DNA of 64,000 nucleotides from Utricularia gibba (taxonomy: Eukaryota; Streptophyta; Magnoliopsida; Lamiales; Lentibulariaceae), in contig CM007989.1 of the NCBI GenBank assembly GCA_002189035.1, positions 4,216,001-4,280,000 on the forward strand, given 5' to 3'. A program made the translations under genes and the position numbers. Position 1 is the first letter of the stretch, and each line of letters starts with the position of its first letter. The notes under the pieces are model-generated. The model had not been told where the DNA came from and did no database searches. It worked only from the letters and a program-made list of their open reading frames with translations. Positions 10,215 through 22,408 of the stretch are shown piece after piece.

Positions 10215-13200
10215 GCATCAAATTGTCTGGCTCCCCGAGTGCTAAAAATCTGAACTTGGTCGTAGAACAAGAAGCCGATAAGCTATATTCTGGACCGTCG
10301 GCTACTTAGAATTTCCTGCATAATGAAATATTATTCTTCTTCGTTTTCCTTTTATATCGTCTAATGAAGAATTCTTGACACCTCTTAACCAAGGAAAGTC
10401 ATATTTGCAAAGTTTGTGACATGAGATTCAAATGTTAGCTTTCAGAGTACTTTGGTAAAGAAATCTCCCACTTGTTCATTAGTTCACACGTAACTTAATT
10501 TTACTTCCCCATCTCGAATACTTTTACATGGAAAATACTCAAGGTTTGATAAAAGAGCGTCATCAAGACAATCGTCATAGGAAGTGTAAATAGTTGAAGG
10601 ATTACCAATTACCTTGCATGTCAATATACTATCATGTTTCAAGAGTTTCAAAACATATTTGATTTCATCAAGGCTTATAATAGAATCATCGCAGTAAATC
10701 TCCAAGCCAAAAAAACTAGTGCAGGTTCCCTAAATTAATCATAAGGAACCTTGCTTATATCATGGTTTTGATTTTATTCAGAGAGTGGTAGAATTCTTAA
10801 TAAGTAATATATCGTCAATTCAAAGTAAAGGGATAACCAAGGTATCTTCAATGTAATATAAAAATAATGAGTGATTTGCATTGCTCTTTTCAAATTTGAG
10901 TTCAAAAAGATATTTTGGAAGTAACCATATCCAAGATGTTTGCTTAAACTCATAAATACAAATTGTTTAATTGATCGCACACAATTTTTTTTATTTTTAT
11001 TATAAAAAAATATAACTTTTTAATTATGATTTAGGTATTTATTTGATTATTTTAAATGTTTCACGAAAATTTATGAAACGTTATGATTTTGAGTGCATAT
11101 AGGCTAAAATTTTTTATTTAATATATTCTATGTTATTAACCTCTTTTTGAGCATCATAGCAGCATGGTCTTATGGTCAGGTAGGAGCTAGAAGACAACAT
11201 CTCTTGTAAGTACCCATTTTGCAGAAGTAGTAGTATAAAAGAAGGAACAATGAGTGCTGTTTGGCTGCAGCAGCATGCAAGTTAGAGACTGCAGCAATAT
11301 GGCTGTCACAAAGGTGTGCTTGCTTTGGGGAATGAAAGAAGAAGATATCTTTGGAGGAGAAAAAAAAATGGAGAGTACGGACACACACACAAGAGCTTCA
11401 GCAGAGAACACACATAAAACAGAGAGAAGCTCCGACAACACGATCAAGAAGGGTGAAGAAAGCGATTTTTACAGTAGTAAGACCTCAAACTTGAAGAATG
11501 GTGTCAAAAATCCAATTCAGAGCTATTGTATCAGATTGTGAATAATAGTAGATGAGAATCAAAACTATTTTTATTTTATTTTTAGATTGTTGGATATTTA
11601 GTTACTATGATTGTTTATTTTAGAATGTTTATAATACTTCAGTTAATTTATCTCAATGAGTTTGTGTTTTACCTCTCACATATGAGTAACTAAACTTAAG
11701 AATGACTTAAAGTATGAGAAGGATGATGTGGATTATGGTTCATGAAATAATCGATTATTGTATCATTAATTTTTATTTCTATCATTCCTATGATAAACCT
11801 AATGGAGAGGGGAAACAAATTGGCATAAATTGCTTTTATCATTGAAAATTAAGAAAATATTACTTGTCAAAAAACAATAGCAAATCGATCGGTTCATGAT
11901 TTGAAAAATCATGGTTGCATTGGAGTAATTTTAATTTATAATATTTAATTATGTAAAATATTTTTAAAATATTAAGATAAAATAATCTTTAACCAAAAAT
12001 TGAATATTCACAAAATAAAAACGAAATTAAAATGATAAATGGACGAAAATATGAAAAATCAAATAAATGGATTAAGATTTTGATTAGTTAATTAAATAAA
12101 TAAATACTTATTATGGAATCAATAATTAAAAACATTAAAATTAAAAAAAAAAAACAACGTATGGTGAATCTACATCAGATTCATTACACCTACACACCCA
12201 ATGCATGGGAATCACTTATTCTAGCAGATGTTGAAATAGAGTTAACAAATAATAGTGGAGAACAAGTTAATCTCACCCACGACTTTTCTATTAATTTCTT
12301 ATATCCTTCGCTTGTTTTGGATTGCGGACATAGATACTACATCTCATGTGTGATTAAATTCACACCTATTGAATGACCTCCAAAATCTTCCCTACTCAAT
12401 TTGTATTCCTACCAAATGATTCAAAAAAGTCTACCTAATGATTCATATTTCTTAGCTCCAAATTTTGCAGTCATTTGAGTTCTTCACGTTCCCTTATCAT
12501 ATTATAATCTCTTATTAATTCTTAAACTCATATCAAAACATAATATTAGAGAGGTTTTCCCAATTTTGTTTTCAAGAGCTTTCCTACATTAGTGATATGT
12601 TTTTTTTTCTGATCTATACTTGTGTATAAATAGTATGGTTGAAGCCAAAATGAATGTAGTTTTTTTGGCATGTATCACCTCCGTACTACAATCTTTTTGC
12701 TCTCCCTTCTTCCTTCTTTTTGGATTTCAATAGTGCGAATAATTTCATGTGTTTTCTAGTGTTTTAATTAGTTACATTCTAGTGTCACTATAAAGCTTAC
12801 AATTATGAGATAAATCTCATCTCGATCGTTCGAGTTCTTTGGATTATCTACTTGATGCTTCGTAAAACACCCAATTGGCCAAAGGATTCGTCTCAAGGTT
12901 GGCAAAACTCTTAGGTCTGATGCCTTGCAAGCACACTGCCGTGAGAGATTGTGTGGATCTAGTGGCAAATAGCTTGGATAAAGGTAATCCTTCAAGTACA
13001 TGTAACCAAGTATGTGTCATGGAGAATGAGTAATGCATGGACATGAGTAAGCACAGTGCTCATGCACACTAATAGTTGCATGGATGGATTCACCAATCAA
13101 ACTTGCAATGGTGGTGCGAAGACATCTGCTTGGGATTAGATGATGAGCTCTTTTTATGTTGCAAGTAACAGATTGCATTATGTAGTTACCATTATTGAAA

Positions 13201-13434
13201 ATTTTTTAGTCTTTTCAGTAACAATAATATTATTTTGTTTTCATATTCTCTATTTAAGCAAATGCAAGATATCTAACCAAATAGCAACAATCCCACCTCT
13301 TTCTCTAGTCTATAAATAGCAAACATTCCAATGTGCATTGTGAGGGAGAGAGAAACAAAAACAAAAATTTCATTTGAATGATCAGCGATTCTTTGATCTA
13401 TCTTCTACATTGACCACCTGGATGTTCCTTCAAG
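10215..13434. other. Intergenic region with transposon debris
   Basis: 3.2 kb between AVT1 and the ALIS gene. Its first part holds the copia fossil annotated separately. From about 11000 to 13430 the sequence is AT-rich, with short open frames that I do not recognise (for example one of 87 codons at 12113-12376). The ALIS 5' leader probably begins within the last few hundred bases. Confidence 0.5.
10370..10985 (-). mobile_element. Degenerate Ty1/copia retrotransposon fragment
   Basis: Reading the minus strand gives a broken copia polyprotein. It contains a reverse-transcriptase stretch resembling YGLKQAPRAW...ADHSLF (here ICIYEFKQTSWIWLLPK then EKSNANHSLFLYYIED) and a decayed active-site region (IDDILL). 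A FGLEI-like segment and ISLDEIKYVLKLLKHD follow. The frame then jumps directly to the end of RNase H (EVKLSYV, stop, TNEQVGDFFTKVL). Most of RNase H is missing and several stops interrupt the frame. I found no long terminal repeats. It is a dead internal fragment. Confidence 0.75.
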
Positions 13435-15179
13435 ATGAGCTCTGAAAATGGAATCGGATTGTCTTCCAAGAAATCGGATAAGCCTAGATGTAGTTTTTGT
13501 TGTCTTATCTTTATGATTTTGCACATATTATAAAGAATGCATAAGATCACTTGTTATGTGCTGAATCTATAGATGCTATTGCATTTGAATTCAGTTTTTT
13601 TACGTTTGAGATTTGCCTTTTGGTTTCAATCCCCCAGATAGTCGATTTACTCAACAAGAACTCCCTGCTTGCAAGCCAATCTTGACTCCTACTTTGGTAT
13701 AATGTTTTTGTTCATGCATCAATGAAAAAATCATAAGTTTTGAATAACTTGTGTTCTCGTTAATGGTATTTCAGATTATGTCCACTTTTATAGTTCTCGG
13801 CATAATGCTTATTCCGATCGGGCTGGTTCACTTGTCTGCTTCTGATGATGTAAATCTCTTACAGATGCTTTTTGCATATGTGAATAAGCTTTAGTTTAAT
13901 CCATGCAACAGTTATTGCTTTTTCAGTTGAATGTTGTTGTATACATATAAAACATTATACATTTTAAGATGAATCTTGATGTTGGTAGCATTGTATTTTT
14001 GTACTTTTAGGTTGTTGAAATTGTGGAACGTTATGATGATGGTTGCATCCCGACAGGAGTTCAAGATTTTGAAGAAGTGAATCGAAAGAGAATTGATTTT
14101 ATTCAGGATGACAAAATAGACAAGAAGTGCATTAGGAACTTAACTGTACACTTTTTCATACGATAATTAATACATAGATTCAGCTTTCCTAAGTTAATAT
14201 TCAAGATTGATCACTTATCTAGGTTACGAGGATGATGAAGAGCCCCATTTTTGTCTACTACCAACTTTACAATTTCTACCAAAATCATCGTCGGTGCGTG
14301 ATCTACCCTATACCTGGTTCAAATGATTACTATGTCTTCTTCATGACTTTTTATGTGCTCACTCTGAAGATATGTGAATAGCAAGAATGAAGCTCAATAC
14401 AGATATTCTTCAGCTTCTCATTCTACAGTAAATTGTGAGCCAGAAGCTGAGAGTTCTAATGGTCAGCCCATAGTCCCCTGTGGGCTGATCGCTTGGAGTT
14501 TGTTCAATGATACATACCGCCTCTCGGTTCATGGAGCTGAGCTGCCAATTAACAAGAAGGGAATTGCATGGGAAAGTGATAGAACCCGAAAATTTGGTTC
14601 TGATGTTTACCCCAAGAATTTTCAAAAGAAAAGCCTAATAGGAGGTGCACAGCTTGATGAGAGCATTCCGGTAAGCTTCACCCAACAACAACTGTGATTG
14701 AAGAATCCATTTATCTCAAAAGGTTGTATGCAATGCAACAGCTGAACCAGCAAGAGGATCTTCTAGTGTGGATGCGAATTGCTGCATTGCCAACATTCCG
14801 AAAATTATATGGGAGGATCGAAACTGACCTCCAGGCGAATGACATCATTCAAGTAGAGATACACAACAACTACAACACCTACACTTTTAATGGAAAAAAG
14901 GAGTTGGTGATGTCAACAACTACATGGATAGGAGGAAAGAATGATTTCCTAGGGAAGTCCTGCATATTTGCCGGTGGAGCTTGCCTTCTAGGTGCTATTG
15001 CATACATCATCTTGCACCTCATTAGGCCAAGGTATGCATGCTACCTATCTTTCTTTCTTAGGTGTCATTTCCTAGTGCTTGGATCCATTCCGTATATATA
15101 AGATTGCTCAATGGCACATAGGCCTTTGGGAGACCCAGCTTACCTCTCTTGGAACATCAATGCTGCACTTGTTGGTTAA
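13435..15179 (+). CDS. ALIS: ALA-interacting subunit (CDC50/LEM3 family)
   Basis: Beta subunit of P4-type ATPases (lipid flippases), needed for their ER exit and activity. Eight exons reconstruct cleanly with GT-AG borders: 13435-13489, 13638-13696, 13775-13849, 14011-14145, 14223-14293, 14370-14670, 14742-15031, 15122-15179. Family motifs appear in order: SRFTQQELPACKPILTP, membrane segment 1 (FIVLGIMLIPIGLVHL), VVEIVERYDD, a long extracytoplasmic loop with YYQLYNFYQNHRRYV, GLIAWSLFNDTY, KKGIAWESD and ALPTFRKLYGRIETDL, and NNYNTYTFNGKKELV. Then come STTTWIGGKNDFLG, membrane segment 2 (CIFAGGACLLGAIAYIILHL) and GDPAYLSWN. The product is about 347 residues, close to Arabidopsis ALIS proteins. 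Every junction keeps phase, so this gene appears intact. Confidence 0.93.
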
Positions 15180-17280
15180 GTTATCATCCACAGATGGAGC
15201 AGTAGCCTTGAACTTCAAACCACTAGTACATCAGGTAGGAAGGCAATGTCCTTGAAGTACACATCTTTGATGTTTATTTCAAAATACAGTCATATAGCGC
15301 AACAAAATAGTGAAATCAGTTTGAATATAGCAAAACAAAGCATACGGTGATTCCCTTTTCTGAAAACTCTCTTTGGCAATGGGCATCGAATACATTCCTA
15401 GAATTTACTAAAATTGGGGTGACTAGTCTCGAAAATTTAATAAAAATGACATATTTAGTTTTCAAATCTTGACATATCAACTACATTTAGTACCTATATT
15501 TTGATGTATAGAACATAGCTAGTCTTCAAATTTTTTTACTTTAATCATTTTTTGTCCTCAATGGGTAAAATTGATATCCGTTTTTCCGAACAATGTCCAA
15601 CCACTATCACAACACCACTTGTTGCCTGACACCCATCGCTATCACCTATGCCAAAGCAAGGATTCTCATTTATATCATAAAAAACTAAATTAGATAATAT
15701 TGGTCAATAATTATATTATACTATTAATATTATATGCGATTATTAGTAGCACCTTGCATCATTGATGGTGCTTTGGGAAGGAGTGCACCAAGGCACCATC
15801 TTTGGTGGTGGCTTCTTGCATGCATCCATATTCATAATCCATTGGTATAGCATCCTATACCACTAATGATCAATGGTTTTTAAACGCATGCATCACTCAC
15901 AATGTAAGAAATAGAGAAGAAGAAACAATAAGCAACGTGGACAAACACAAAGGACATTGCATGCAGTAAAAGCAAGAAGAAGAAAAGAAAAAAAACACTA
16001 ATTAAAGAAAGAACATTAGTAACATATTTAAAGCTTGGTCAGTGGTGGATTGGCATTGAGCGCATCTCTTAAACCAAAATTGGTGATCTTTCTACACCTC
16101 ACAAGGCTCAAGCTTTGAAGCTTACCTTTAGCTCTATTTGTTAGTTACAAGATATCATTATTTGTAACAGAATAATAAAGAGGATGGTCAATAAAAATAT
16201 TTTTCCAGAGGGAAGGATTATCCCAAACAATATCGTCCTATCATCTACAAACATGTTATGTTATTAGCAATTTATTGATTTCAAAATAGTTAAGAGCATA
16301 TTCTATAACATTTACATGGGGGTCATCATCTTTGGAATCAAAACTTTTAGTATTGGCATCCTCACATTTTTTACAGTTAGTATAACATCTTTAACAAATT
16401 ATAATACATTAAACTTATAGAATATATATTGAAGAAGAGTAACATAAAGTCTTTAGTATATTGAAAAGAAATATCAAATAATTTTGGTTTTTTTTAGATG
16501 AAAAATTAGTTTCATCTAAAGAAAAATAATAAATAAATAAATATATTGATCATGGTTCAAATCAGGACATAAATCCTAAAAACAAGCATAAATAGAAATG
16601 CATATGAAAACAAAAAGTTGATTTCTAATATGGTTAACAAGATTCGTTGACCCTTTGGAATAAAAATAAGACAATTATAAAGAGTTGTTCCCGAATGTTT
16701 TGTTTTCTAGATGATAACCATAGTTGATACATCAAGTAATATAACAAATGCAGATTGTACACAGATCGGTGGAAGTGATCTTCTCCAAACAATTCTTTGT
16801 TGGGTAATCATATAATTGAGTAGATCCACAGCACCTTGAACATATTTTCACATCTATAACACATCACCAATGTAAGATACACTTCTCTACTATTAAAAAA
16901 TTAGATTGAAATGTGTAAATAGTTGGCGTGTTAAATCAAGTAAATTGATGATCATTAATTGCTTGATGTTCAATTGAACAACTTAATTGAAGACTTTTAT
17001 ATTCTTATAAATATCTTCAATACTGAGTTTCATGCATCTTGTCATATTTCACCACAACAACAAAATATTTCACAATGCAATAAATTTTGTTTCCAATAAC
17101 ATCATTTTTGCTTATCTATTTGAATATTTCTTTACTTTTTTTTCTTTATTTTTTCATTTCTAAATTTTGAGTAATTCGTATATTATTGTAAAGTGAGATC
17201 AAATATTTTACATAAACTAACATTTGTACCATATCCGAAAAAAAATATTTTTTAAAATTACCTTAATATGACCCTATGGC
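15180..17280. other. AT-rich intergenic region
   Basis: Between the ALIS stop and the Harbinger element. The stretch 15400-15600 has the look of degraded non-coding transposon DNA, but I recognise no coding domain, terminal repeat or RNA gene. Confidence 0.5.
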
Positions 17281-19475
17281 TACGTTTGGTTGTTGGGTAA
17301 GGCTTAAACCCGAATTTAGTTTATTTGGATTTAAATAATTGATTTTATGGGTTTAGAAAATTACTTGTGTTTGGTTGATGAGTTTAAATTATTTAGATTT
17401 AAGACTAAAATATGTTTGGTACTTGGGTATAAAATTAGGTTTGTGATGAATTTTCTTATGAAATTACCAATATAATCTTCCTCAATAATAATTACTCCTT
17501 TTATTACGATTTGTTTTCCCCTTTCTCCATTGACTTTCACATCCAGTTCGTCACGGTGCTGCCGCCCGATGAGATCTCCACCGATTTCACTAGTAATTGA
17601 AGGAATACTGTGTATGCGATGCTGCTGCATGTATGCTGAAAGGATGGAGGTGTAAGGGCATGATTAATGAAGTTGTTTTGGAAAATGGGAAATGTTAGGT
17701 GACTTTATTGTGCATAAGTGAGAATTAATAGCATTGGGCGGTTAACTACCGTCCAGCACATTTAATGCTAGATAACTGCATTATTTTAACTTGTTTCTTT
17801 TTGGAAAACAGAGCACTAGATAAGACAACATGCGGTGCTACGATGTGCATAGTGTAACGCAGACATTCAGAAGCATCGGATTTTACGGCTTCGTTTTGAA
17901 ACTCCAATGAGACCTCATCCTCCAGGGGATCGATCATCATCTCCTTTCGAATAAGGTAATGGAGCATAGCACATGCCAATACAATCCGATTCTATGTATC
18001 TACCGAATAGTAGCTAGCTGATCGTAGTATATCTCACTGCATCTTCATCAAATCCCAAGCTCGTTCGATCACATTTCTAGTTGATACATGTCACATGTTG
18101 AGTATCTCTTTCGCATTTTTGGGTACTCCATTTCTTTGTCCCCACTCCTTCAAGTGATAGCGGACTCCACGGTATGGTGTCAAAAAGCTCTCTCTATTGG
18201 CGTATTCATTGTCAAATAGGTAATATATTCCAAGTCATCATGTGTTCATTGCCATAAAATGATTTGAATCACATGCAAAGGCTAAACAAGTCAAATACTT
18301 GGGCGTACACGAAAGTCGTAAGATCTTGAGAGTGTATCGTTTAGCACTCGACTATCTGCAACAGAACTCTCCCACCCAGCAAGCACATATATAAATTTCA
18401 TATTTTCATCACATACACCCAACACATTGGTGAATATCACACCCTTTCAATTTCTGTACCTTACAATTTCAGATTTCTTAACTCGTATATCGATGTATGT
18501 ACCATCTATGACCCCAACACAATTTCGCAAATGCATAATCAATTTTAGATATATTTGAAAAAAACATGTATAAAAGATGTGTTTACTTGAAAGTATTTGA
18601 ACTTTACTTCGGATGCACGTTCTCCAACAGTTGCTAGGGTCTCTAAGAGCACCTCATGAAGGCAAATGACCACATGCAACACCTCTTATAAACATACTTC
18701 TTCACCCCACATTTTTTTATGGTAACCTAATATTCCTAAAAAAATGCAAACTATCTCCGGAACCATAATATATTTTCCAGCTTTTAAACTAGAACGATTT
18801 TCTAACAAGCTACATAAAATATAGAAGGCATCTCGACTAATTCTCAAGTTCTCAATGGATGATTTATTCAACTTGTTTAGGAATCCTATATATAAGGAAA
18901 TACCTGCATCTCACCCTATATCTCATACGATAATTTTTCCAATATAAGTATATTAACACATTCATTCCAACCAAGTATTCGGTTAATACTGCTGCAGTCA
19001 CACTCAAAATGACATGACCCTCACTAGAAAAATCCGTGTCCCCTCAACAATAACAAAAATCGAACAAAATAAATCCACACACACAACACTACTGATTTTG
19101 AAATTGGAAAATCAGAGAATACAGTCACTATAGACATGCTGCCATAGACAAACCCACTAAGAATAGAAAACACACATATCAGAAGACCCACCCTTTGCAC
19201 CCAAAGTGGATGTGATGCCGTCGGCAATTCACAAACCTTGCGTCTAGTTTGTAGATCTACGTTCCAATTTGGATGACGCAAGGATAAAATTGAAAGCAAC
19301 TAGCCTTGTTTAGCTAAACCGACCACCCCCTTAGATTTAGTTAAACCCAACTTGACGGATTCCCACTGAGTATATAGGCACTAGACAGGTTTATTTTTAC
19401 CCGCCTGAAACCCACGTATCAAACATGGATAAACCTATGGCACAACTCACCTAAACCATCCAACCAAACGTGACT
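17281..19475 (-). mobile_element. Degenerate PIF/Harbinger DNA transposon
   Basis: A roughly 2.2-kb element flanked by an inverted 11-base match: ACGTTTGGTTG at 17282-17292 and its complement at 19461-19471. The outermost bases match imperfectly. The minus strand encodes pieces of a DDE transposase in the right order. The helix-rich N-terminus is at 18686-18871 (NLRISRDAFYILCSLLENR, KYIMVPE, HKK). NCVGVIDGTYIDI with the first catalytic Asp is near 18479-18525, and VLAGWESSVADSRVLND with the second Asp is near 18340-18400. EYANRESFLTPYRGVRYHL and RNVIERAWDLMK with the Glu are near 18070-18225. The tail ACAMLHYLIRKEM is near 17950-17979. In-frame stops and frame changes show it is inactive. Confidence 0.85.
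17746..18871 (-). pseudogene. Harbinger-type transposase pseudogene
   Basis: The coding body of the element above. Conserved DDE_Tnp_4-like blocks are recognisable, but they are split over frames and interrupted by stops, for example a TGA within the KGVIF block near 18450 and another just before HVSTRNVIERAW near 18100. No Myb-like second gene of the element was recognised. The fragments would have acted as the nuclease that cuts and pastes the element. Confidence 0.8.
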
Positions 19476-22408
19476 CATATTATCAGAATTATATTTAATA
19501 TATTTTTTATGTTATAAAAAATAAATTTTATTCATTTATTATTTTTATATTTTTAACATTTAAAAATTAATTTATAATTATTCTATTTTAATGAAATACA
19601 ATGATTAGCCGAATAAAATTTTTGATAAAAAATTTTCAATTATATTTATATAAATGCTTTCATTAAGCATCATTTTTACAATAACTATAATAATTCTATT
19701 ATAGCAATGTTGTTTTCCAATATTTAAATACTTATTTTTTTAATAATTTATAATATATAATATAACAAATCAGAATAAATATTTTTCTATTTTTAAGATA
19801 CACTTATGATCAAAGTAATCATAAAATAATTGTAATTCTAAATAACTCATAGATATTGTACATTCAATTAATGTTGAAAGTTTATAAGAAAGTCATTTAT
19901 GATAATAATGATATAAATAATATTGTGGTAGATTTTATGTATGATATTATTGATGGATTAGACATTGATTATGAGTTGAAATCTCTTTTTTGTTAATATT
20001 ATTTTTTATAAAAATATTGTTGTTATTAACTTATTATGTATTCTTGTATTGCTAAATGAATTTTTACTAAATTTTTTAATTTATTTATAAAATTTGATAA
20101 ATAATCTATAATATAATATAATTTTTTTATAAAATTTAACTGATTAAATTCAAACGGTTTGATGTAAATATTTGTGTCATATACCAGGAGAATCTATGTT
20201 GAATGAGAGGAGTATGAAAATCACTTTTATTTCTTTAACTGCCGGCGATACTCTTCACATTCATTAGACTATTATATATCTCTTGCAAGAAAATGCTGCC
20301 AACAAAGTCTCTACTCCACTGCAAAGAAATATCGAATAAATTTGATTGTTCTTTTAATTCCAAAATGAGTTTCATGTAAAAAAAAATAAAGAATAAATAA
20401 ATGATATTTATCATGATTTCGTCAGAGTCGAAGTTGTTTCTATTAGCATCTTCACATTTTCACAATTAAGAAGCATAAGCTCGTTTATTTCACAGGAGAC
20501 TTAGCTAATCTTCCTTATGCATTATCGAACCAACATTGGATACGGCATTTTTCCCTTCCTCATCGGTAGTAGCCCAAATAAAATTGAGAAAGAATCTTTT
20601 TAGGCCCAAGTACTATAAATTTAATAAAATATAATAATTTTAAATCATCAGATATAATAATTTGTTTTCCATCAATCTTTGTACGTCTCCACTGACAAAT
20701 TTCAGATAGTAGTAAATATATTAAATATAACGATCATCTAAATTTTATAAAAAAAATATAAATTAATTATGATAAAATTTTCTCGATATAAATTTCAAAT
20801 TAAATATATTTGATCCTAAAAAATTTTAAGATATATGATCACATAGGAAACTATTAATTTAAACCTGCATATAATTTATATTCAAAATGGATAACATTGT
20901 ATAATTTTAATATTAATTTTTTTTATTTTATGAGAAGATTGAATATAATAGCGTGCTACAAATATTAAAATTAAAGTTCCTACCAAAATTTATTGAAATT
21001 CAATAAGTGAATTTGTGAGTAAATATTTAAAATGAAAATTTGATGTAATTAACGAATATTTTATGTATATTTAAATTAGAATTAAAAAAAAAAAAAAACT
21101 CTTTCGTGAGTCATGACCACCAAATTTATTGACTTTGTGCGGAAATCGAAAAAGCCTCATTTTCAAAGGATGGTGGCAATAATTTAAGTGGGAACAGTGA
21201 CGTGGCAGCCGAAAGCCGTTGATTTCACTCTCAATCGCCGTCCGAAAAATCTCCGCTTGCCCCTTAGTGTGCGCCAACTGTACTCGATCACAACCCAGAA
21301 GCCAACATGGGATCACATCCTCTGGGATGCAATCAGGGTAATACAGTGCAGTGCACCTGGCTGAAAAAGAATTAAAAATTGGAATATAAATTTAATGGAT
21401 AATAACCTTTTGTTTTCCCTAATATTATTAAAATTTATTAAAACCGTTTCAACAATTATAAAAATATTAATTCAAATTCATAATTGAATTAAAGAATCAA
21501 TTTAACCATTTTTTTTACTCGCAACAAATTGAATACAAAATGTCTATTCTTCCAAGAATTGATGTGCAAAATATCTAAATTCAAGTTTGTAAATGAATGA
21601 ATTTTTTTATATTAAAATTATATGTAATTAAATTTACCGTAGATATTGAATTCTGTGTGAAATATAATGTTTTATTTTACTAAATTACAAATTTATAATT
21701 TATGGTACAAGATATTGAATTTTAGATTTATTATACTAAAATATACGAATAATAATTATCAATTTTTTATATATTAACCATAAATGCTAGTAATATTATT
21801 ATTCAATTTTTTGGGAAATTGAACCTGAAGTTAGAATTGGTTCAATTCTAATTTATAGTTTTTTAGGTTGGATTGTATAATTTCTATAAAAAATTAAAAT
21901 TTTTGAAATTTAAAAATAATAAGTTTAAATAATTATATTTATTTTTTAATGGGCTGAATTAAATTTAAATTATTAAAATATTAAAACACGTGTCTTTCGG
22001 ATGAAATCCAATTATCGCAGTTGCCAAAGTAAGGCCGTACCAAATGTGAGGGGAGCAGATAAAGAGGGGCAGCCATTTGTGCGCATTTAAGTGGAGAAAA
22101 GCGGATGGTGGTGGTGGTGGTGGCTCACACCGGGACGGAGTTTGAAATACTGACCGTTGTGAGGAGGACTCGTTGAGTGCATAATTCTGAGCCTCCCCTT
22201 CTTCTGCTTCTTCTTCTTCTTCCTGTTGCACCTGTTCTTCATTTGCGTTTGAATTTCAAATTCACAGTAACAGAACAAGACTCCTCACAGCAGATTCTGA
22301 AAAAGTACCTGATCCCAACATTCTTTTCTTGCTTCAAGAATGTTGTGTTTTGGTTTTTGTTCTTAGTTTGCTCCCCCCACCCAGTTTTTGGTGTTGCGCG
22401 CCTCTCAG
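19476..22408. other. AT-rich intergenic region
   Basis: 2.9 kb with no recognisable gene. A (TGG)6 run lies near 22106-22123 and a CTT-rich tract near 22198-22224; both are probably in the promoter or 5' leader of the WVD2-like gene. An open frame on the minus strand near 21071-21316 has no recognisable similarity. Confidence 0.55.

Noticed and set aside
11254..11541. 95-codon plus-strand frame
   Set aside because: Low complexity, rich in Lys/Glu/Thr, with no recognisable family and no splice or promoter context.
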